The notes: a model not told the origin generated them from the sequence alone. Counted from the first letter of the stretch, positions 1 through 7,494 are shown. The stretch: DNA of 64,000 bases from Pleurocapsa minor HA4230-MV1 (GCA_019359095.1 JAHHHZ010000024.1:62001-126000); one strand, 5' to 3'. Made by a program: numbers and translations.

Positions 1-1
1 G

Positions 2-256
2 CTGGAAAGAGAGGCGTTAAACCAGGTATTGGCATTAGGTTTTCAGGATGCTTTTCGCAAGTTTACCAATGAGCCAGAACAATATAGCTGGTGGGATTAT
101 CGTTCTGGTGGTTTTGCGCGTAATCGCGGTTGGCGCATCGATCATCACTATCTTACAGAGAAGCTCTATCAACAAGCGATTAAATGCTGGATTGATGTTG
201 AACCCAGGAAGCTAGAAAAACCCAGCGATCACGCCCCAGTAGTGGTGGTATTTTAA
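2..256 (+). CDS. xth: exodeoxyribonuclease III, C-terminal part (cut by window edge)
   Basis: The frame is open from the first bases, so only the C-terminal 84 residues or so are present. They carry two late motifs of the exonuclease III / AP endonuclease family: WWDYRSGGFARNRGWRIDH (the GWRID block that shapes the active site) and the terminal SDHAPV block holding the catalytic Asp-His pair. In the family this enzyme cleaves DNA at abasic sites and removes 3' blocking groups during base excision repair. The TTG at position 29 is internal and not a real start. The stop is followed by repeat-rich non-coding DNA. Confidence 0.9.
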   Translation: MEREALNQVLALGFQDAFRKFTNEPEQYSWWDYRSGGFARNRGWRIDHHYLTEKLYQQAIKCWIDVEPRKLEKPSDHAPVVVVF

Positions 257-319
257 ATAGAGGCGTTGCTGATTAACTAATGCTATACAAAGGATTACTG
301 CTCGCAGCTATAAGCTATA

Positions 320-375
320 AGCACGGGGCGTAAGCCCCAAGCGCGAAGCGCGCTTGCCCCGAAGGGGCTGTAGCT
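320..375. repeat. compact hairpin repeat inside an AGCTATA-type heptamer tract
   Basis: Successive short hairpins lie between two copies of an AGCTATAAGC-like sequence: GGGGC-GTAA-GCCCC, then GCGCGAAGCGCGC, then GCCCC-GAA-GGGGC. The first loop is of GNRA type. The insert is about two 24-nt units long. This resembles the small dispersed repeats known from filamentous cyanobacteria, which often sit in heptamer tracts. A related array is at 8162-8220. Confidence 0.6.
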
Positions 376-460
376 TTTAGTTAATTTTTACTGTTTGGTA
401 GGGGAACAAAATATTTTATAAACATTACGCCTTTACCAACACCTAAATAGATTATCAATT

Positions 461-490
461 TAGAACATCGACAAGTCTATAAAGCGATCG
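461..490 (+). pseudogene. fragment of a GntR/FCD-type regulator (copy 1)
   Basis: This short stretch encodes LEHRQVYKAIA and matches 1489-1519, where the same residues appear except that the Gln codon CAA has become the stop TAA. It ends in a HIP1 octamer at 483-490, where the sequence switches directly to the interior of cbiX. It is the left edge of a decayed duplicate block. The regulator assignment rests on a few residues and is weak; the duplication itself is plain in the sequence. Confidence 0.55.
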
Positions 491-545
491 CGCCAGAGGT
501 CAATAATCTTCGGCGTAATCCCAAAATGACGACCATAACTAAAGT
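481..545 (-). pseudogene. internal fragment of cbiX (duplicate)
   Basis: About 65 bp are nearly identical to 2480-2545 inside the intact cbiX gene, on the same strand. The fragment joins at HIP1 on the left and runs into riboswitch sequence on the right. It cannot encode a product. It belongs to the decayed duplicate block that spans roughly 461-1360. Confidence 0.85.
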
Positions 546-546
546 T

Positions 547-714
547 TCTGCTGGCAATACCTCATCACAGTTGCGGGACAGTGTTGGACTTGTACCAAAC
601 TTTCCCGATTACTTCTAAATAGATGTTGCTAATTAGAACCGAACAATACCTACACTAGCAAGATTAGACCAGATAGAGAGTACGTTGAGCAAAACTTAGC
701 TTTAATTTAAATAA
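547..714 (-). pseudogene. truncated duplicate of the cobalamin riboswitch
   Basis: This segment matches 2963-3130 over its full length with scattered substitutions. It keeps the B12-box core read on the minus strand (CTGTCCCGCAACTGTGATGA, here with ACTG at the start) and the upstream arm. It lacks the last conserved aptamer piece, the CAGGATGCCCGCC region found at 2938-2953 in the intact copy. The downstream sequence is a cbiX fragment without a start codon. It is probably a non-functional leader, although the same DNA lies just after the gene at 715-1104. Confidence 0.75.
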
Positions 715-1104
715 CTAAAATTTTTCTTTGTTAATTGATTTGATTAACACAACAATTAATACAAAGATAGCGCAACAAAATACTGCCACCATATTTTCTT
801 GAATTTGTGGTGATATTACGACAATAAATCCTTGTCCTTTGATCAACGCCGAAAAACTTGAAACGCAAAACGGCATCAGATATAGCCTCAATGTCTGCCA
901 AGGATCTTTGAACCCAATTTTTTGGGAAGAAACACTCAAAATCAAACCAGTACCAATTACAGCACTAATTCCAATTGCATTAATCCATATTTTCGGTGAA
1001 GGATCGAAATAAAAACCAACGATTACAAAATACCAAATCAAATAACACCAGAGAATTGCTTTATCTAATTTGAGTTGATAAAAATACTTAGTCAACAATT
1101 TCAT
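715..1104 (-). CDS. hypothetical four-helix membrane protein
   Basis: This 129-residue protein has four evident hydrophobic segments (about residues 17-33, 42-60, 75-95 and 103-122), a basic N-terminus and a Lys-rich end (KSINKEKF). I do not recognise the family. It sits inside the decayed duplicate block, in the position taken by the HLIP gene in the intact copy, and has no clear operon partner. Its stop lies next to the truncated riboswitch copy. The ORF is intact and compositionally plausible, so I treat it as a gene of unknown function, possibly an insertion into the block. Confidence 0.6.
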   Translation of the reverse strand: MKLLTKYFYQLKLDKAILWCYLIWYFVIVGFYFDPSPKIWINAIGISAVIGTGLILSVSSQKIGFKDPWQTLRLYLMPFCVSSFSALIKGQGFIVVISPQIQENMVAVFCCAIFVLIVVLIKSINKEKF

Positions 1105-1225
1105 TTAGTTAAGATATTTTTTGACTGAGATTCAGGATCAAGCTTATCTAACATTGACTTGAAGCATTGTCTAATTGATTACCTTACCAAAAAAGGCAAA
1201 AACTCTAATAAACCCTAGTACATCT

Positions 1226-1360
1226 GTAGTTTTTTTACTACCTAATTTTTTACTACCTAATATGAGCGAATTTACCAGCAACAATATAGATAACTCTAAT
1301 CAAAAAGCACTGAAATTCGCTTTTAAATTTATCTTTCGTATTGCACTAATATTTAGGTAG
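1226..1360 (+). pseudogene. decayed copy of the 70-residue membrane protein gene at 3618
   Basis: The translated piece LPNMSEFTSNNIDNSNQKAL and the following helix match residues of the intact protein encoded at 3618-3830. The N-terminal helix is replaced by unrelated sequence and the last 12 residues are lost: the frame ends IFR-stop instead of continuing to a second hydrophobic end. It is the right-hand part of the duplicate block, in the same order and orientation as the intact block. Confidence 0.75.
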
Positions 1361-1430
1361 TAGTATTTCAAGAATGTCCTAACGTTTTTACGTATGACTA
1401 TAATTTTGCTGGAACAGGTTTTTGATTAAA

Positions 1431-1584
1431 ATGTCACTTCTAAAAGTCCAAACTACAAAACCTAATCCTCAAGTATTAGAAATCCCCTTAGAACATCGAT
1501 AAGTCTATGAAGCGATCGCCTTGCAAAATGTAGATTTAGCTCAAGCAACAATTAAAGAACATTACCAGAGATCTTTAATCTTGC
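1431..1584 (+). pseudogene. GntR/FCD-type regulator fragment with nonsense mutation (copy 2)
   Basis: The frame from the ATG reads MSLLKVQTTKPNPQVLEIPL, then EHR and TAA. In the same frame past the stop it continues VYEAIALQNVDLAQATIKEH, which resembles the C-terminal helix of FCD-domain GntR regulators (AI..D...A...H). The duplicate at 461-490 has CAA at the stop position, so the ancestral frame was open. Family assignment is tentative. The fragment is followed directly by a HAD remnant. Confidence 0.45.
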
Positions 1585-1585
1585 C

Positions 1586-1807
1586 TTGACGGAGTTGGCG
1601 GTAACCTCAGCGAAAACCCTGTTCGTCGGTGACTCAATTACTCACGATTATCAAGGTGCAATTAATGCAGGAATTGATTTTTGTTATTATCAAAAGCGAT
1701 CGCCAACTGTGGAAGTCGTTCAATCGCAATCACCGAAACTAGATTTCCAACCTCAATACACCATTGAAAATATGAGCCAGTTAATTAATATTTTAAATCA
1801 GGGTTGA
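1586..1807 (+). pseudogene. HAD-superfamily hydrolase, C-terminal remnant
   Basis: The 73-residue frame contains TLFVGDSITHDYQGAINAGI, the motif IV region of YjjG-like HAD phosphatases (VGDs..hDi.gA.naG). Family members have 220-240 residues, and the Asp nucleophile and Lys motifs are missing, so this is the last third only. The upstream neighbour is a regulator fragment. The stop is followed by a hairpin, originally GGGCGAAT/ATTCGCCC, that now carries a 24-nt insertion. Confidence 0.7.
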
Positions 1808-1820
1808 TCGGGGCGAATGA

Positions 1821-1844
1821 CCCTAAAGGATTAGTTCCGCGTCA
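1821..1844. repeat. 24-nt small dispersed repeat inserted in a hairpin loop
   Basis: The 24-mer starts CCCTAAAGGATTAG and ends CGCGTCA. Removing it leaves GGGCGAATGA joined to CCATTCGCCC, a hairpin nearly identical to the uninterrupted one at 33226-33244. A sister 24-mer with four differences lies at 15755-15778. Confidence 0.85.
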
Positions 1845-1867
1845 CCATTCGCCCCTACATTATGTAT

Positions 1868-2887
1868 TTACGGTGCTTGCCAAATACGTTGATGATAATC
1901 TTCTAACTTAGCGTAGGGATCGCTAGCATGATGATGGTGATGTCCGTGTCCATGTTCGTGTCCGTGTCCATGTTCGTGTCCGTGTCCGTGTCCATGTCCG
2001 TGTCCATGTCCGTGTTCATCTACTGCTGCTAGGCGAAATTTACACATTTCGCAGTTCATGGCTACTTGACCCAACTGCGCTTCTATTTCCCTTTCCCGAA
2101 ACACCTGTAGCAACTGAGTAGCAATACCCATTTCTGGTAAACAAGCAAAATCGATTTCAGGATGTTGTTCTTCTTGTTGAGCAGTAAGATTTTGGATCTT
2201 TTCCATCAATGTGCCAGTAAACAAGAAATAGGGCAGCACAATTACTCGTTTTGCCTGATATAGATATGCTCGATGGAAACCTTCTTCTAGACGGGGATGG
2301 GTAATACCAATAAAGCAAGTTTCTACTGTTTTATAGCCACTACCTTCCCACATAATGCGGGCTAGTTTGCAGACATCACCATTGGCATCAGGATCGCTAG
2401 AACCTCGACCTACAAACAGTAGTACAGTATCTGCACGGTCAATATTACGCGGATTATGTTCTGGCTGATCTAATTCTGCCAAGCGATCGCGCCAGAGGTT
2501 AATAATCTTCGGTGTAATCCCAAAATGACGACCATAACTAAAGTTAATTTGCGGATAGGGCGATCGCGCTCGATCTAGTTCGTTGGTAACATCAAACTTA
2601 TTATGTCTGGCAGCAAATAATAAAATGGGCAGCGCTGTAATGTCTGTATAGCCTCGTTCGACACAAGCTTTAACACCCTCCTCAATTGTGGGTTCAGTTA
2701 ATTCTAGAAAACAGGGAATTACAGGACGAGAAGTGTCTAACTTTTGGTAAGTCTCCACAAAATCAATGAAGGTTTGTCTGCCGCGATCGTTTCTAGTACC
2801 GTGACCGATGGCGAGTAAAGGTCTTTGATAGGGTAAGGGCGGTAATTGTAGGGAATTAGAGTTGGTTTGAACTAAAGCATTGACCAT
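1868..2887 (-). CDS. cbiX: sirohydrochlorin cobaltochelatase CbiX, long form with Fe-S motif and His-rich tail
   Basis: The 339-residue protein has two CbiX repeats. The first begins [15 protein letters not shown] (residues about 24-38) with the metal-binding His, and HNKFDV follows; the second begins [14 protein letters not shown] (about 155-168). It inserts cobalt (or another divalent metal) into sirohydrochlorin early in cobalamin or sirohaem-type synthesis. Near the C-terminus lies MNCEMC, the MxCxxC motif that ligates an Fe-S cluster in long CbiX proteins. After it comes a Gly-His-rich tract (about residues 293-320), a likely metal store or delivery tail. A cobalamin riboswitch precedes the gene. 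The ATG at 2887 fits, and the start is also supported by the leader ending about 45 bp upstream. Confidence 0.95.
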   Translation of the reverse strand: MVNALVQTNSNSLQLPPLPYQRPLLAIGHGTRNDRGRQTFIDFVETYQKLDTSRPVIPCFLELTEPTIEEGVKACVERGYTDITALPILLFAARHNKFDVTNELDRARSPYPQINFSYGRHFGITPKIINLWRDRLAELDQPEHNPRNIDRADTVLLFVGRGSSDPDANGDVCKLARIMWEGSGYKTVETCFIGITHPRLEEGFHRAYLYQAKRVIVLPYFLFTGTLMEKIQNLTAQQEEQHPEIDFACLPEMGIATQLLQVFREREIEAQLGQVAMNCEMCKFRLAAVDEHGHGHGHGHGHGHEHGHGHEHGHGHHHHHASDPYAKLEDYHQRIWQAP

Positions 2888-2929
2888 GAATATCTGTACC
2901 TCGCAGATTTAATTTAGCTAACTATGGCG

Positions 2930-3105
2930 ATTAGATCGGCGGGCATCCTGACTAAGAGATAATCTGCTGGCGCTACCTCATCACAGTTGCGGGACAGCGT
3001 TGGACTTGCACCAAACTTTCCCCATTACTTCTAAATAGATGTTGCTAATTAGAACCGAACAATACCTACCCTAGCAAGATTAGCTTAGATAGAACGCGCT
3101 TTGAG
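2930..3105 (-). promoter_or_regulatory. cobalamin (B12) riboswitch upstream of cbiX
   Basis: Read on the minus strand, the leader holds the cobalamin aptamer core: GGTGCAAGTCC, then the B12 box with CTGTCCCGCAACTGTGATGA, and then CAGGATGCCCGCC about 40 nt on. These blocks, in this order and spacing, are diagnostic for the family. The aptamer ends about 45 nt before the cbiX start, so control is likely on translation initiation or early termination, with expression off when cobalamin is high. The boundaries are approximate. A truncated second copy is at 547-714. Confidence 0.9.
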
Positions 3106-3132
3106 CAAAACTTAGCTTTAGTTTAAATAAGT

Positions 3133-3183
3133 AGAGAGTTCGATCTGACAATGATCTAAATGATCTGTCGAACCAAACTCTCT
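3133..3183 (-). terminator. inverted repeat, possible terminator after the HLIP gene
   Basis: AGAGAGTT (3133) pairs with AACTCTCT (3176-3183), and the arms continue with imperfect pairing toward the centre (GATCTGACA.. against TGATCTGTC). It lies between the 3' end of the HLIP gene and the riboswitch leader. The T-tract is weak, so termination is only plausible. Confidence 0.4.
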
Positions 3184-3250
3184 TATTACTTAATATTTAT
3201 GGAATTGATGAGTGCAATTTATGATTTAAAACAATCAAGAAGGCAAGACC

Positions 3251-3391
3251 TTACATAATCCCTAGCTGACCCAGAATGCCGTTCCCAGTAAAGTATTCCA
3301 CTGCCATAGCAGTAACGAAACCTAACATAGCTAAACGACCATTCCAATCTTCTGCAAATTTAGTAAAGCCAAACTTATTTTCTGGTTCCAT
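3251..3391 (-). CDS. high-light-inducible protein (HLIP / small CAB-like protein)
   Basis: This 46-residue protein (too short for a routine ORF filter) contains EDWNGRLAMLGFVTAMAVE, the chlorophyll-binding first-helix motif ExxxGRxAMxGF of the CAB/ELIP/HLIP family, followed by TGNGILGQLGI, the usual HLIP ending. It is a single-span thylakoid protein that binds chlorophyll and carotenoid and protects or assists photosystem II assembly under strong light. The ATG is at 3391. Upstream DNA (3400-3480) is AT-rich with promoter-like boxes on the minus strand. It lies between the cbiX riboswitch and the divergent small membrane-protein gene at 3618. Confidence 0.93.
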   Translation of the reverse strand: MEPENKFGFTKFAEDWNGRLAMLGFVTAMAVEYFTGNGILGQLGIM

Positions 3392-3617
3392 GAGTTTTTA
3401 CCTGCGTTAGTAAGTATGAATATATATTAACGCAAGTAAATTTTTATTAATGTAAGTTGACATACAAAACTGTAATAAAATTCAAAATCTTCAAAATCTG
3501 TTTAAGTCAAAGCCAGTGCAAATATATTTGGACTTGTTTTTTTTTAACTTTTAGCATAGTATCTTAACTATGGAAAACAAATATTCATAGATTTAAGTCT
3601 ATTTTCTAGGAAGCATC

Positions 3618-3830
3618 ATGAATTACTTATTCTCAGGTCAAAATACTCTAGTTTGGTTGTGTTTCATTGCTTATGCTTTTACGGCAGTTTTTTTAATACC
3701 CAATATGAGCGAATTTAGCACCAACAACATAGATACCTCTAATCAAAAAGCATTAGAATTCGCTTCTAAATTTATCTTTCGTATTGCACTAATATTTCCG
3801 ATGCTTTTTTTACTTAAAAATGCTATTTAG
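3618..3830 (+). CDS. small two-helix membrane protein upstream of the mrp cluster
   Basis: The 70-residue protein has hydrophobic segments at about residues 10-27 and 50-66 joined by a polar stretch (MSEFSTNNIDTSNQKAL). I do not recognise the family. It ends 34 bp before mrpC on the same strand, so it may be the first gene of that transcript. A truncated duplicate at 1226-1360 shows that the segment was copied, and the central region is the best conserved part. A GGAAGC(ATC)ATG context provides a plausible ribosome-binding site. Confidence 0.7.
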   Translation: MNYLFSGQNTLVWLCFIAYAFTAVFLIPNMSEFSTNNIDTSNQKALEFASKFIFRIALIFPMLFLLKNAI

Positions 3831-3864
3831 CTAGTTGCAGTTGTTTTAGATTGGTTGTTGGAAA

Positions 3865-4200
3865 ATGTTAGAAGCTTTAGTATTCGCTACTGTTTTATGT
3901 GGTTTTTTTGGCATCATTTTTAAGCAAAATCTAGTGATGAAGATCATTTCAATGGACATTATGAGTACAGGAGTGATCGCCTACTATATTGTGGTAGCTT
4001 CCCGTAGTGGCTTATTTACGCCGATTGTTGGCAATAGAGAGCAGGTTACTTATGCCGATCCTGTACCTCAAGCGATTATTTTAACGGCGATTGTCATTGG
4101 GTTTTCGATTCAGGCTTTAATGCTGGTGGGGGTGATGAAGCTAGCAAAAAATAACCCTACTTTAGAAACTAGCGCGATCGAGGAAAATAATACGCCATGA
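3865..4200 (+). CDS. mrpC: Na+/H+ antiporter subunit C (MrpC/MnhC, NuoK-like)
   Basis: This 111-residue protein has three transmembrane segments (about residues 3-20, 28-46 and 70-95) and the NuoK/MrpC pattern: a central loop with YADPVPQAIILTAIVIGFS, where DPVPQALILTAIVI is the family signature. It is part of the membrane Mrp complex, which exchanges Na+ for H+ and resembles the membrane arm of complex I. It overlaps mrpD by 4 bp (ATGA), which indicates translational coupling. The tail after residue 97 is polar. Confidence 0.9.
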   Translation: MLEALVFATVLCGFFGIIFKQNLVMKIISMDIMSTGVIAYYIVVASRSGLFTPIVGNREQVTYADPVPQAIILTAIVIGFSIQALMLVGVMKLAKNNPTLETSAIEENNTP

Positions 4201-5675
4201 GCAATATAACGATCGCCTGGCTAGCTTTGTCTTTTTTGATCGGGTTTGTGATTTATCTGTTACCTAAGCTAGATCGCCTTTTAGCATTAGGCATGGCTGT
4301 AGTTTCCGCTGCTTATGCCGTGCTAATATTTCTCGAGCGATCGCCTTTAAATATTCAGTTAGTAGATAATTTTGGCGTTACTTTAACCGTCGATCGCTTA
4401 AGTGGCTTTTTTATCTTAACCAATGCTTTGGTAACAGCAGCAGTGATTGTTTACTGTTGGCAAACTGGTAAAACCGCCTTCTTTTACATGCAGCTAATTA
4501 TTCTTCATGGCAGCGTTAACGCTGTTTTTATTTGTGCAGATTTTATTAGTTTATATGTGGCGTTAGAAGTAATCAGTATTGCTTCATTTCTCTTGATTGC
4601 TTATCCTCGAACAGATGCAGCAATTTGGGTTGGTTTACGCTATTTATTTACCAGTAATGTAGCCATGCTATTTTATCTGGTGGGAGCGGTGTTGGTATAT
4701 CAAGCACATCATAGTTTTAACTATGCGGGTTTACAAGGTTCTCCCCCAGAAGCTGTGGCGCTTATTTTTCTCGGATTACTAGTTAAAGGGGGAATTTTTG
4801 TGTCTGGCTTATGGTTGCCCCTAACCCATTCCGAATCAGAAAGCCCAGTATCAGCTCTACTTTCGGGAGTGGTAGTTAAGGCAGGGGTATTTCCGCTGGT
4901 GCGTTGTGCCTTAATGCTCGAAGAAATCGATCCGATCGTGCGCTTTTTTGGGGTAGCTACAGCACTTTTTGGAGTAGGTTTTGCGGTATTGGAAAAAGAT
5001 ACCAAGCGGATGTTAGCATTTCACACGATTTCCCAGTTGGGTTTTGTTTTGGCTGCGCCTGTGGTTGGCGGGTTTTATGCTCTGACTCACGGTTTAGTCA
5101 AATCCGCACTATTTCTGATTGCAGGTGTTTTACCTAGTCGTAACTTCAAACAATTACAGCAGCAACCAATTGAGAACAAGATTTGGCTGGTTTTAGCGAT
5201 CGCCAGTTTTTCCATCTCTGGTTTTCCGTTACTGTCTGGTTTTGGTGCCAAGATCTTAACTAGTAAAAATTTACTCCCCTGGCAGGCGATCGCGATGAAT
5301 ATTGCTGCCCTAGGTACGGCGATTTCCTTTGCTAAATTTATTTTTTTACCACATAAAAACTTTCACCGACAAGTAGAAGAAAGCAAGCTGGAGGAAAAAG
5401 AACTTCAACCTGGGTTTTGGTGGGCGATGGTTATTTTACTCGGAGGTTTAGTGGCAGCTAACGTATTTTATTATGAAGCTTACAGCATCACCAATACAAT
5501 TAAGCCTTTAGCAACCATCGCTTTAGGTTGGCTGGCATATCTTTTAATCTTTAAAAAACTAGTCATCAAACTACCCCGCCATTTTGAGCAGTTCGATCAT
5601 TTAACAGGGGTAATGAGCTTGATGTTAATCCTACTTTTCTGGATCGTATGGACACAAACACAATATTTAACGTAA
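4197..5675 (+). CDS. mrpD: Na+/H+ antiporter subunit D (MrpD, NuoN/NdhD-like proton channel)
   Basis: The 492-residue polytopic protein belongs to the complex I antiporter-like family (proton_antipo_M). Visible family features are the helix-5 Glu in LYVALEVISIASF, the helix-7 Lys in LLVKGGIFVSGLWLP with HSESESPVSALLSGVVVKAG, and DTKRMLAFHTISQLGF. These charged residues form the proton path. It is the only large antiporter-like subunit in this cluster; no full-length MrpA (NuoL-like) gene is present. The 5' end overlaps mrpC by 4 bp and the 3' end overlaps mrpE by 28 bp. Confidence 0.92.
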   Translation: MSNITIAWLALSFLIGFVIYLLPKLDRLLALGMAVVSAAYAVLIFLERSPLNIQLVDNFGVTLTVDRLSGFFILTNALVTAAVIVYCWQTGKTAFFYMQLIILHGSVNAVFICADFISLYVALEVISIASFLLIAYPRTDAAIWVGLRYLFTSNVAMLFYLVGAVLVYQAHHSFNYAGLQGSPPEAVALIFLGLLVKGGIFVSGLWLPLTHSESESPVSALLSGVVVKAGVFPLVRCALMLEEIDPIVRFFGVATALFGVGFAVLEKDTKRMLAFHTISQLGFVLAAPVVGGFYALTHGLVKSALFLIAGVLPSRNFKQLQQQPIENKIWLVLAIASFSISGFPLLSGFGAKILTSKNLLPWQAIAMNIAALGTAISFAKFIFLPHKNFHRQVEESKLEEKELQPGFWWAMVILLGGLVAANVFYYEAYSITNTIKPLATIALGWLAYLLIFKKLVIKLPRHFEQFDHLTGVMSLMLILLFWIVWTQTQYLT

Positions 5676-6049
5676 TTTTACGACTCACAATTTGGTTGTT
5701 GCTGACCAATAATTTTGGGTTACTTAATTTTTCCATCGGTTTGGCGATCGCTCTTTTATTACCCCAGAGTAAAACCTCCCCAGAAAAAATCAAGGATTGG
5801 CTAGAGGTATTATGGAAAATTATCAAAGCAATACCCCAGGCATATCTTGAAGCAATTCAAATTATGCTGCGTCCCCACGAGCGAGAAGATATTGTCCGAG
5901 AAAGAGTCAAACCTAATCGCACGCCAGGATTAATTTTTCTCGATATTTTTCTGATTACCTTTACCCCTAAAACTATTGTTACCAAATATGACGAACGAGG
6001 TTGGTATGAAGTACATCAAGTTGCTAAAAAAAGACGAAATAATAGTTAA
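5648..6049 (+). CDS. mrpE: Na+/H+ antiporter subunit E (MrpE/MnhE)
   Basis: This 133-residue protein has one or two N-terminal membrane helices (about residues 8-37) and then the MnhE-type soluble region, including IPQAYLEAIQIMLRP and TPGLIFLDIFLITFTPKTIV. MrpE helps assemble or stabilise the Mrp complex. It is somewhat shorter than the usual 155-165 residues. The start overlaps the end of mrpD. The next cluster gene begins only after a 360-bp gap that contains a MITE-like element, which breaks the otherwise tight operon. Confidence 0.85.
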   Translation: MDTNTIFNVILRLTIWLLLTNNFGLLNFSIGLAIALLLPQSKTSPEKIKDWLEVLWKIIKAIPQAYLEAIQIMLRPHEREDIVRERVKPNRTPGLIFLDIFLITFTPKTIVTKYDERGWYEVHQVAKKRRNNS

Positions 6050-6115
6050 GAAATAATTTAGTAATGTGCATTTTAAAGCTAATAATTAACAAAAAATATT
6101 ATCTACATGATTATA

Positions 6116-6330
6116 ATTTTTACTTTGAAAATGTTCGTCAATGAACATTTTATACTTGATAAATAGCCCTTGAGCAAAGCACAAATAGCTCTAAAATTGA
6201 TTGTTGCTAAATAATCAAAAAAATTGACTTATAAAAAAGCTGCTCTTATTGAGGCTTATATCATTCACTCAAAGCATTTTAGCGACATCAAAATGTTACC
6301 TTATGAACATTTTCAACCAGAGTAAAAACT
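6116..6330. mobile_element. MITE-like element between mrpE and mrpF
   Basis: The ends are inverted repeats of each other. The left end reads TTTTTACTTTGAAAATGTTC from 6116; the right end, read on the minus strand from 6329, is TTTTTACTCTGG and then TTGAAAATGTTC. Each end also holds its own palindrome: AAAATGTTC/GAACATTTT at 6128-6151, and AAAATGTT/AACATTTT at 6291-6314. The 215-bp element has no coding capacity. I see no clear target-site duplication. The remainder of the 6050-6411 gap is AT-rich. Confidence 0.6.
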
Positions 6331-6411
6331 AGTATGTCTTAAGCAAAATTTAAGCTAAAAACCAAAATAAATTTAAATCTAATATATTTAGCACTTGAGC
6401 AAATTGAAAAA

Positions 6412-6663
6412 ATGGATTCAATTTTAATTGCCATGATTTTAGCTTTATTAATACCCATTTATGAAGCTTGGCACAATGATGATATTTGGCAAAAAATGTT
6501 GGCGGTTGCCAGTATTGCCAGCAAAACCTCAATTATAATGCTGTTCATTTCGGTTTTAAGAGATGATTGGTCAATTGGCGTGGTAGCGGTGATTATCCTC
6601 AGCGTGGGCAATGCAGGATTGATGTTGATGGCGCATTTAATTAAAAGGTTAAACAGAGCATGA
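6412..6663 (+). CDS. mrpF: Na+/H+ antiporter subunit F (MrpF)
   Basis: The 83-residue protein has three predicted transmembrane helices and matches MrpF in size, topology and gene order. Its sequence is divergent: the usual short R.P...DR motif is replaced by AWHNDDIWQKMLA. It overlaps mrpG by 4 bp (ATGA). Because a mobile-looking insertion separates it from mrpE, it may need its own promoter; the AT-rich stretch at 6340-6400 could hold one, but I see no decisive element. Confidence 0.75.
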   Translation: MDSILIAMILALLIPIYEAWHNDDIWQKMLAVASIASKTSIIMLFISVLRDDWSIGVVAVIILSVGNAGLMLMAHLIKRLNRA

Positions 6664-6947
6664 TTAATATTTTTAGTTACAGTTTGATAGTAATCGGGAT
6701 GATCTTTTGGGTTTGGGGAACTTTGCCTTTAATTGGCAATAAATCAGTTTTATTTAAGCTTCACAGCCTTTCGGTTGCCGATACTCTTGGTTCAATGGCG
6801 ATTTTAGCAGGATTACTAATCAAAGTACCCAGTGAATGGTCTTTCTTACTTTTAGCAATTATCAGCCTAGCAATCTGGAATACAGTGCTGGGTTACGTCT
6901 TGGCATATTGTTCTAGCGATCGACAACTAACAAGGGAACATGATTGA
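6660..6947 (+). CDS. mrpG: Na+/H+ antiporter subunit G (MrpG/MnhG)
   Basis: This 95-residue protein has three hydrophobic helices and the MnhG signature around the second helix, LFKLHSLSVADTLGSMAILAG (the family has R.H..s..dTlG). It is a small membrane subunit of the Mrp antiporter. Tight overlaps with mrpF (4 bp) and with the next gene (8 bp) show that the genes are co-transcribed. Confidence 0.88.
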   Translation: MINIFSYSLIVIGMIFWVWGTLPLIGNKSVLFKLHSLSVADTLGSMAILAGLLIKVPSEWSFLLLAIISLAIWNTVLGYVLAYCSSDRQLTREHD

Positions 6948-7494
6948 TAAATACGTTTATATAATTGTTGCTTTACTGCCATTAACATCTTTAATGTTGG
7001 TATCTCAGGTAAATCCCTATTACGCTTTAGTGATGCGAGCCATTGTCGGAGCGATCGCTGCATTAAGCTATGTGATTTTAGGTGCTGCGGATGTGGCTTT
7101 AACTGAAGCTTTAGTTGGCACAATGTTGGCAGTTACGCTTTATCTAATTGCCGTGCGTTCTTCTCTAGTCATGCGTCTGGGAATAATTAAGCAAGATGCT
7201 TCAGCACCAGAAAGTTACTTTACAGAACTAGTAACTAACTTGAAAAAAGCCCTCAATAAATATTATCTACGTTTAGAACTAATTGAATATCCCGATCATA
7301 AATCTTTAAAACAGGCATTAGTTAGTCAAGAAATTCACGCCACCTGTATCGAACAACAGCCTGAACCTAACTCAGAGGCAAAATATCAAACGGCAATCAG
7401 AGTACATCGTTTATTTGAAATTATGCAGCAAGAATTAACAGCGCCCGAAACAACTTTGACTTATGTACCCATAGCAAATCAGGAGCATCAATAA
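6940..7494 (+). CDS. MrpA C-terminal-like / MbhD-type (DUF4040) antiporter subunit
   Basis: The first 75 residues contain three helices and the DUF4040/MbhD signature (AIVGAIAALSYVILGAADVA and then LTEALVGTMLAV), the part fused to the C-terminus of MrpA in bacteria such as Bacillus. Here it is a separate gene, as in other cyanobacterial and archaeal Mrp/Mbh clusters. Residues 85-184 form a soluble extension of about 100 residues, rich in Glu and Gln, that I cannot assign. It overlaps mrpG by 8 bp and shares one base with the following mrpB gene. Confidence 0.8.
   Translation: MIDKYVYIIVALLPLTSLMLVSQVNPYYALVMRAIVGAIAALSYVILGAADVALTEALVGTMLAVTLYLIAVRSSLVMRLGIIKQDASAPESYFTELVTNLKKALNKYYLRLELIEYPDHKSLKQALVSQEIHATCIEQQPEPNSEAKYQTAIRVHRLFEIMQQELTAPETTLTYVPIANQEHQ

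Noticed and set aside
4721..5005. Antisense ORF within mrpD
   Set aside because: Shadow of a real gene: mrpD is clearly coding in another frame.
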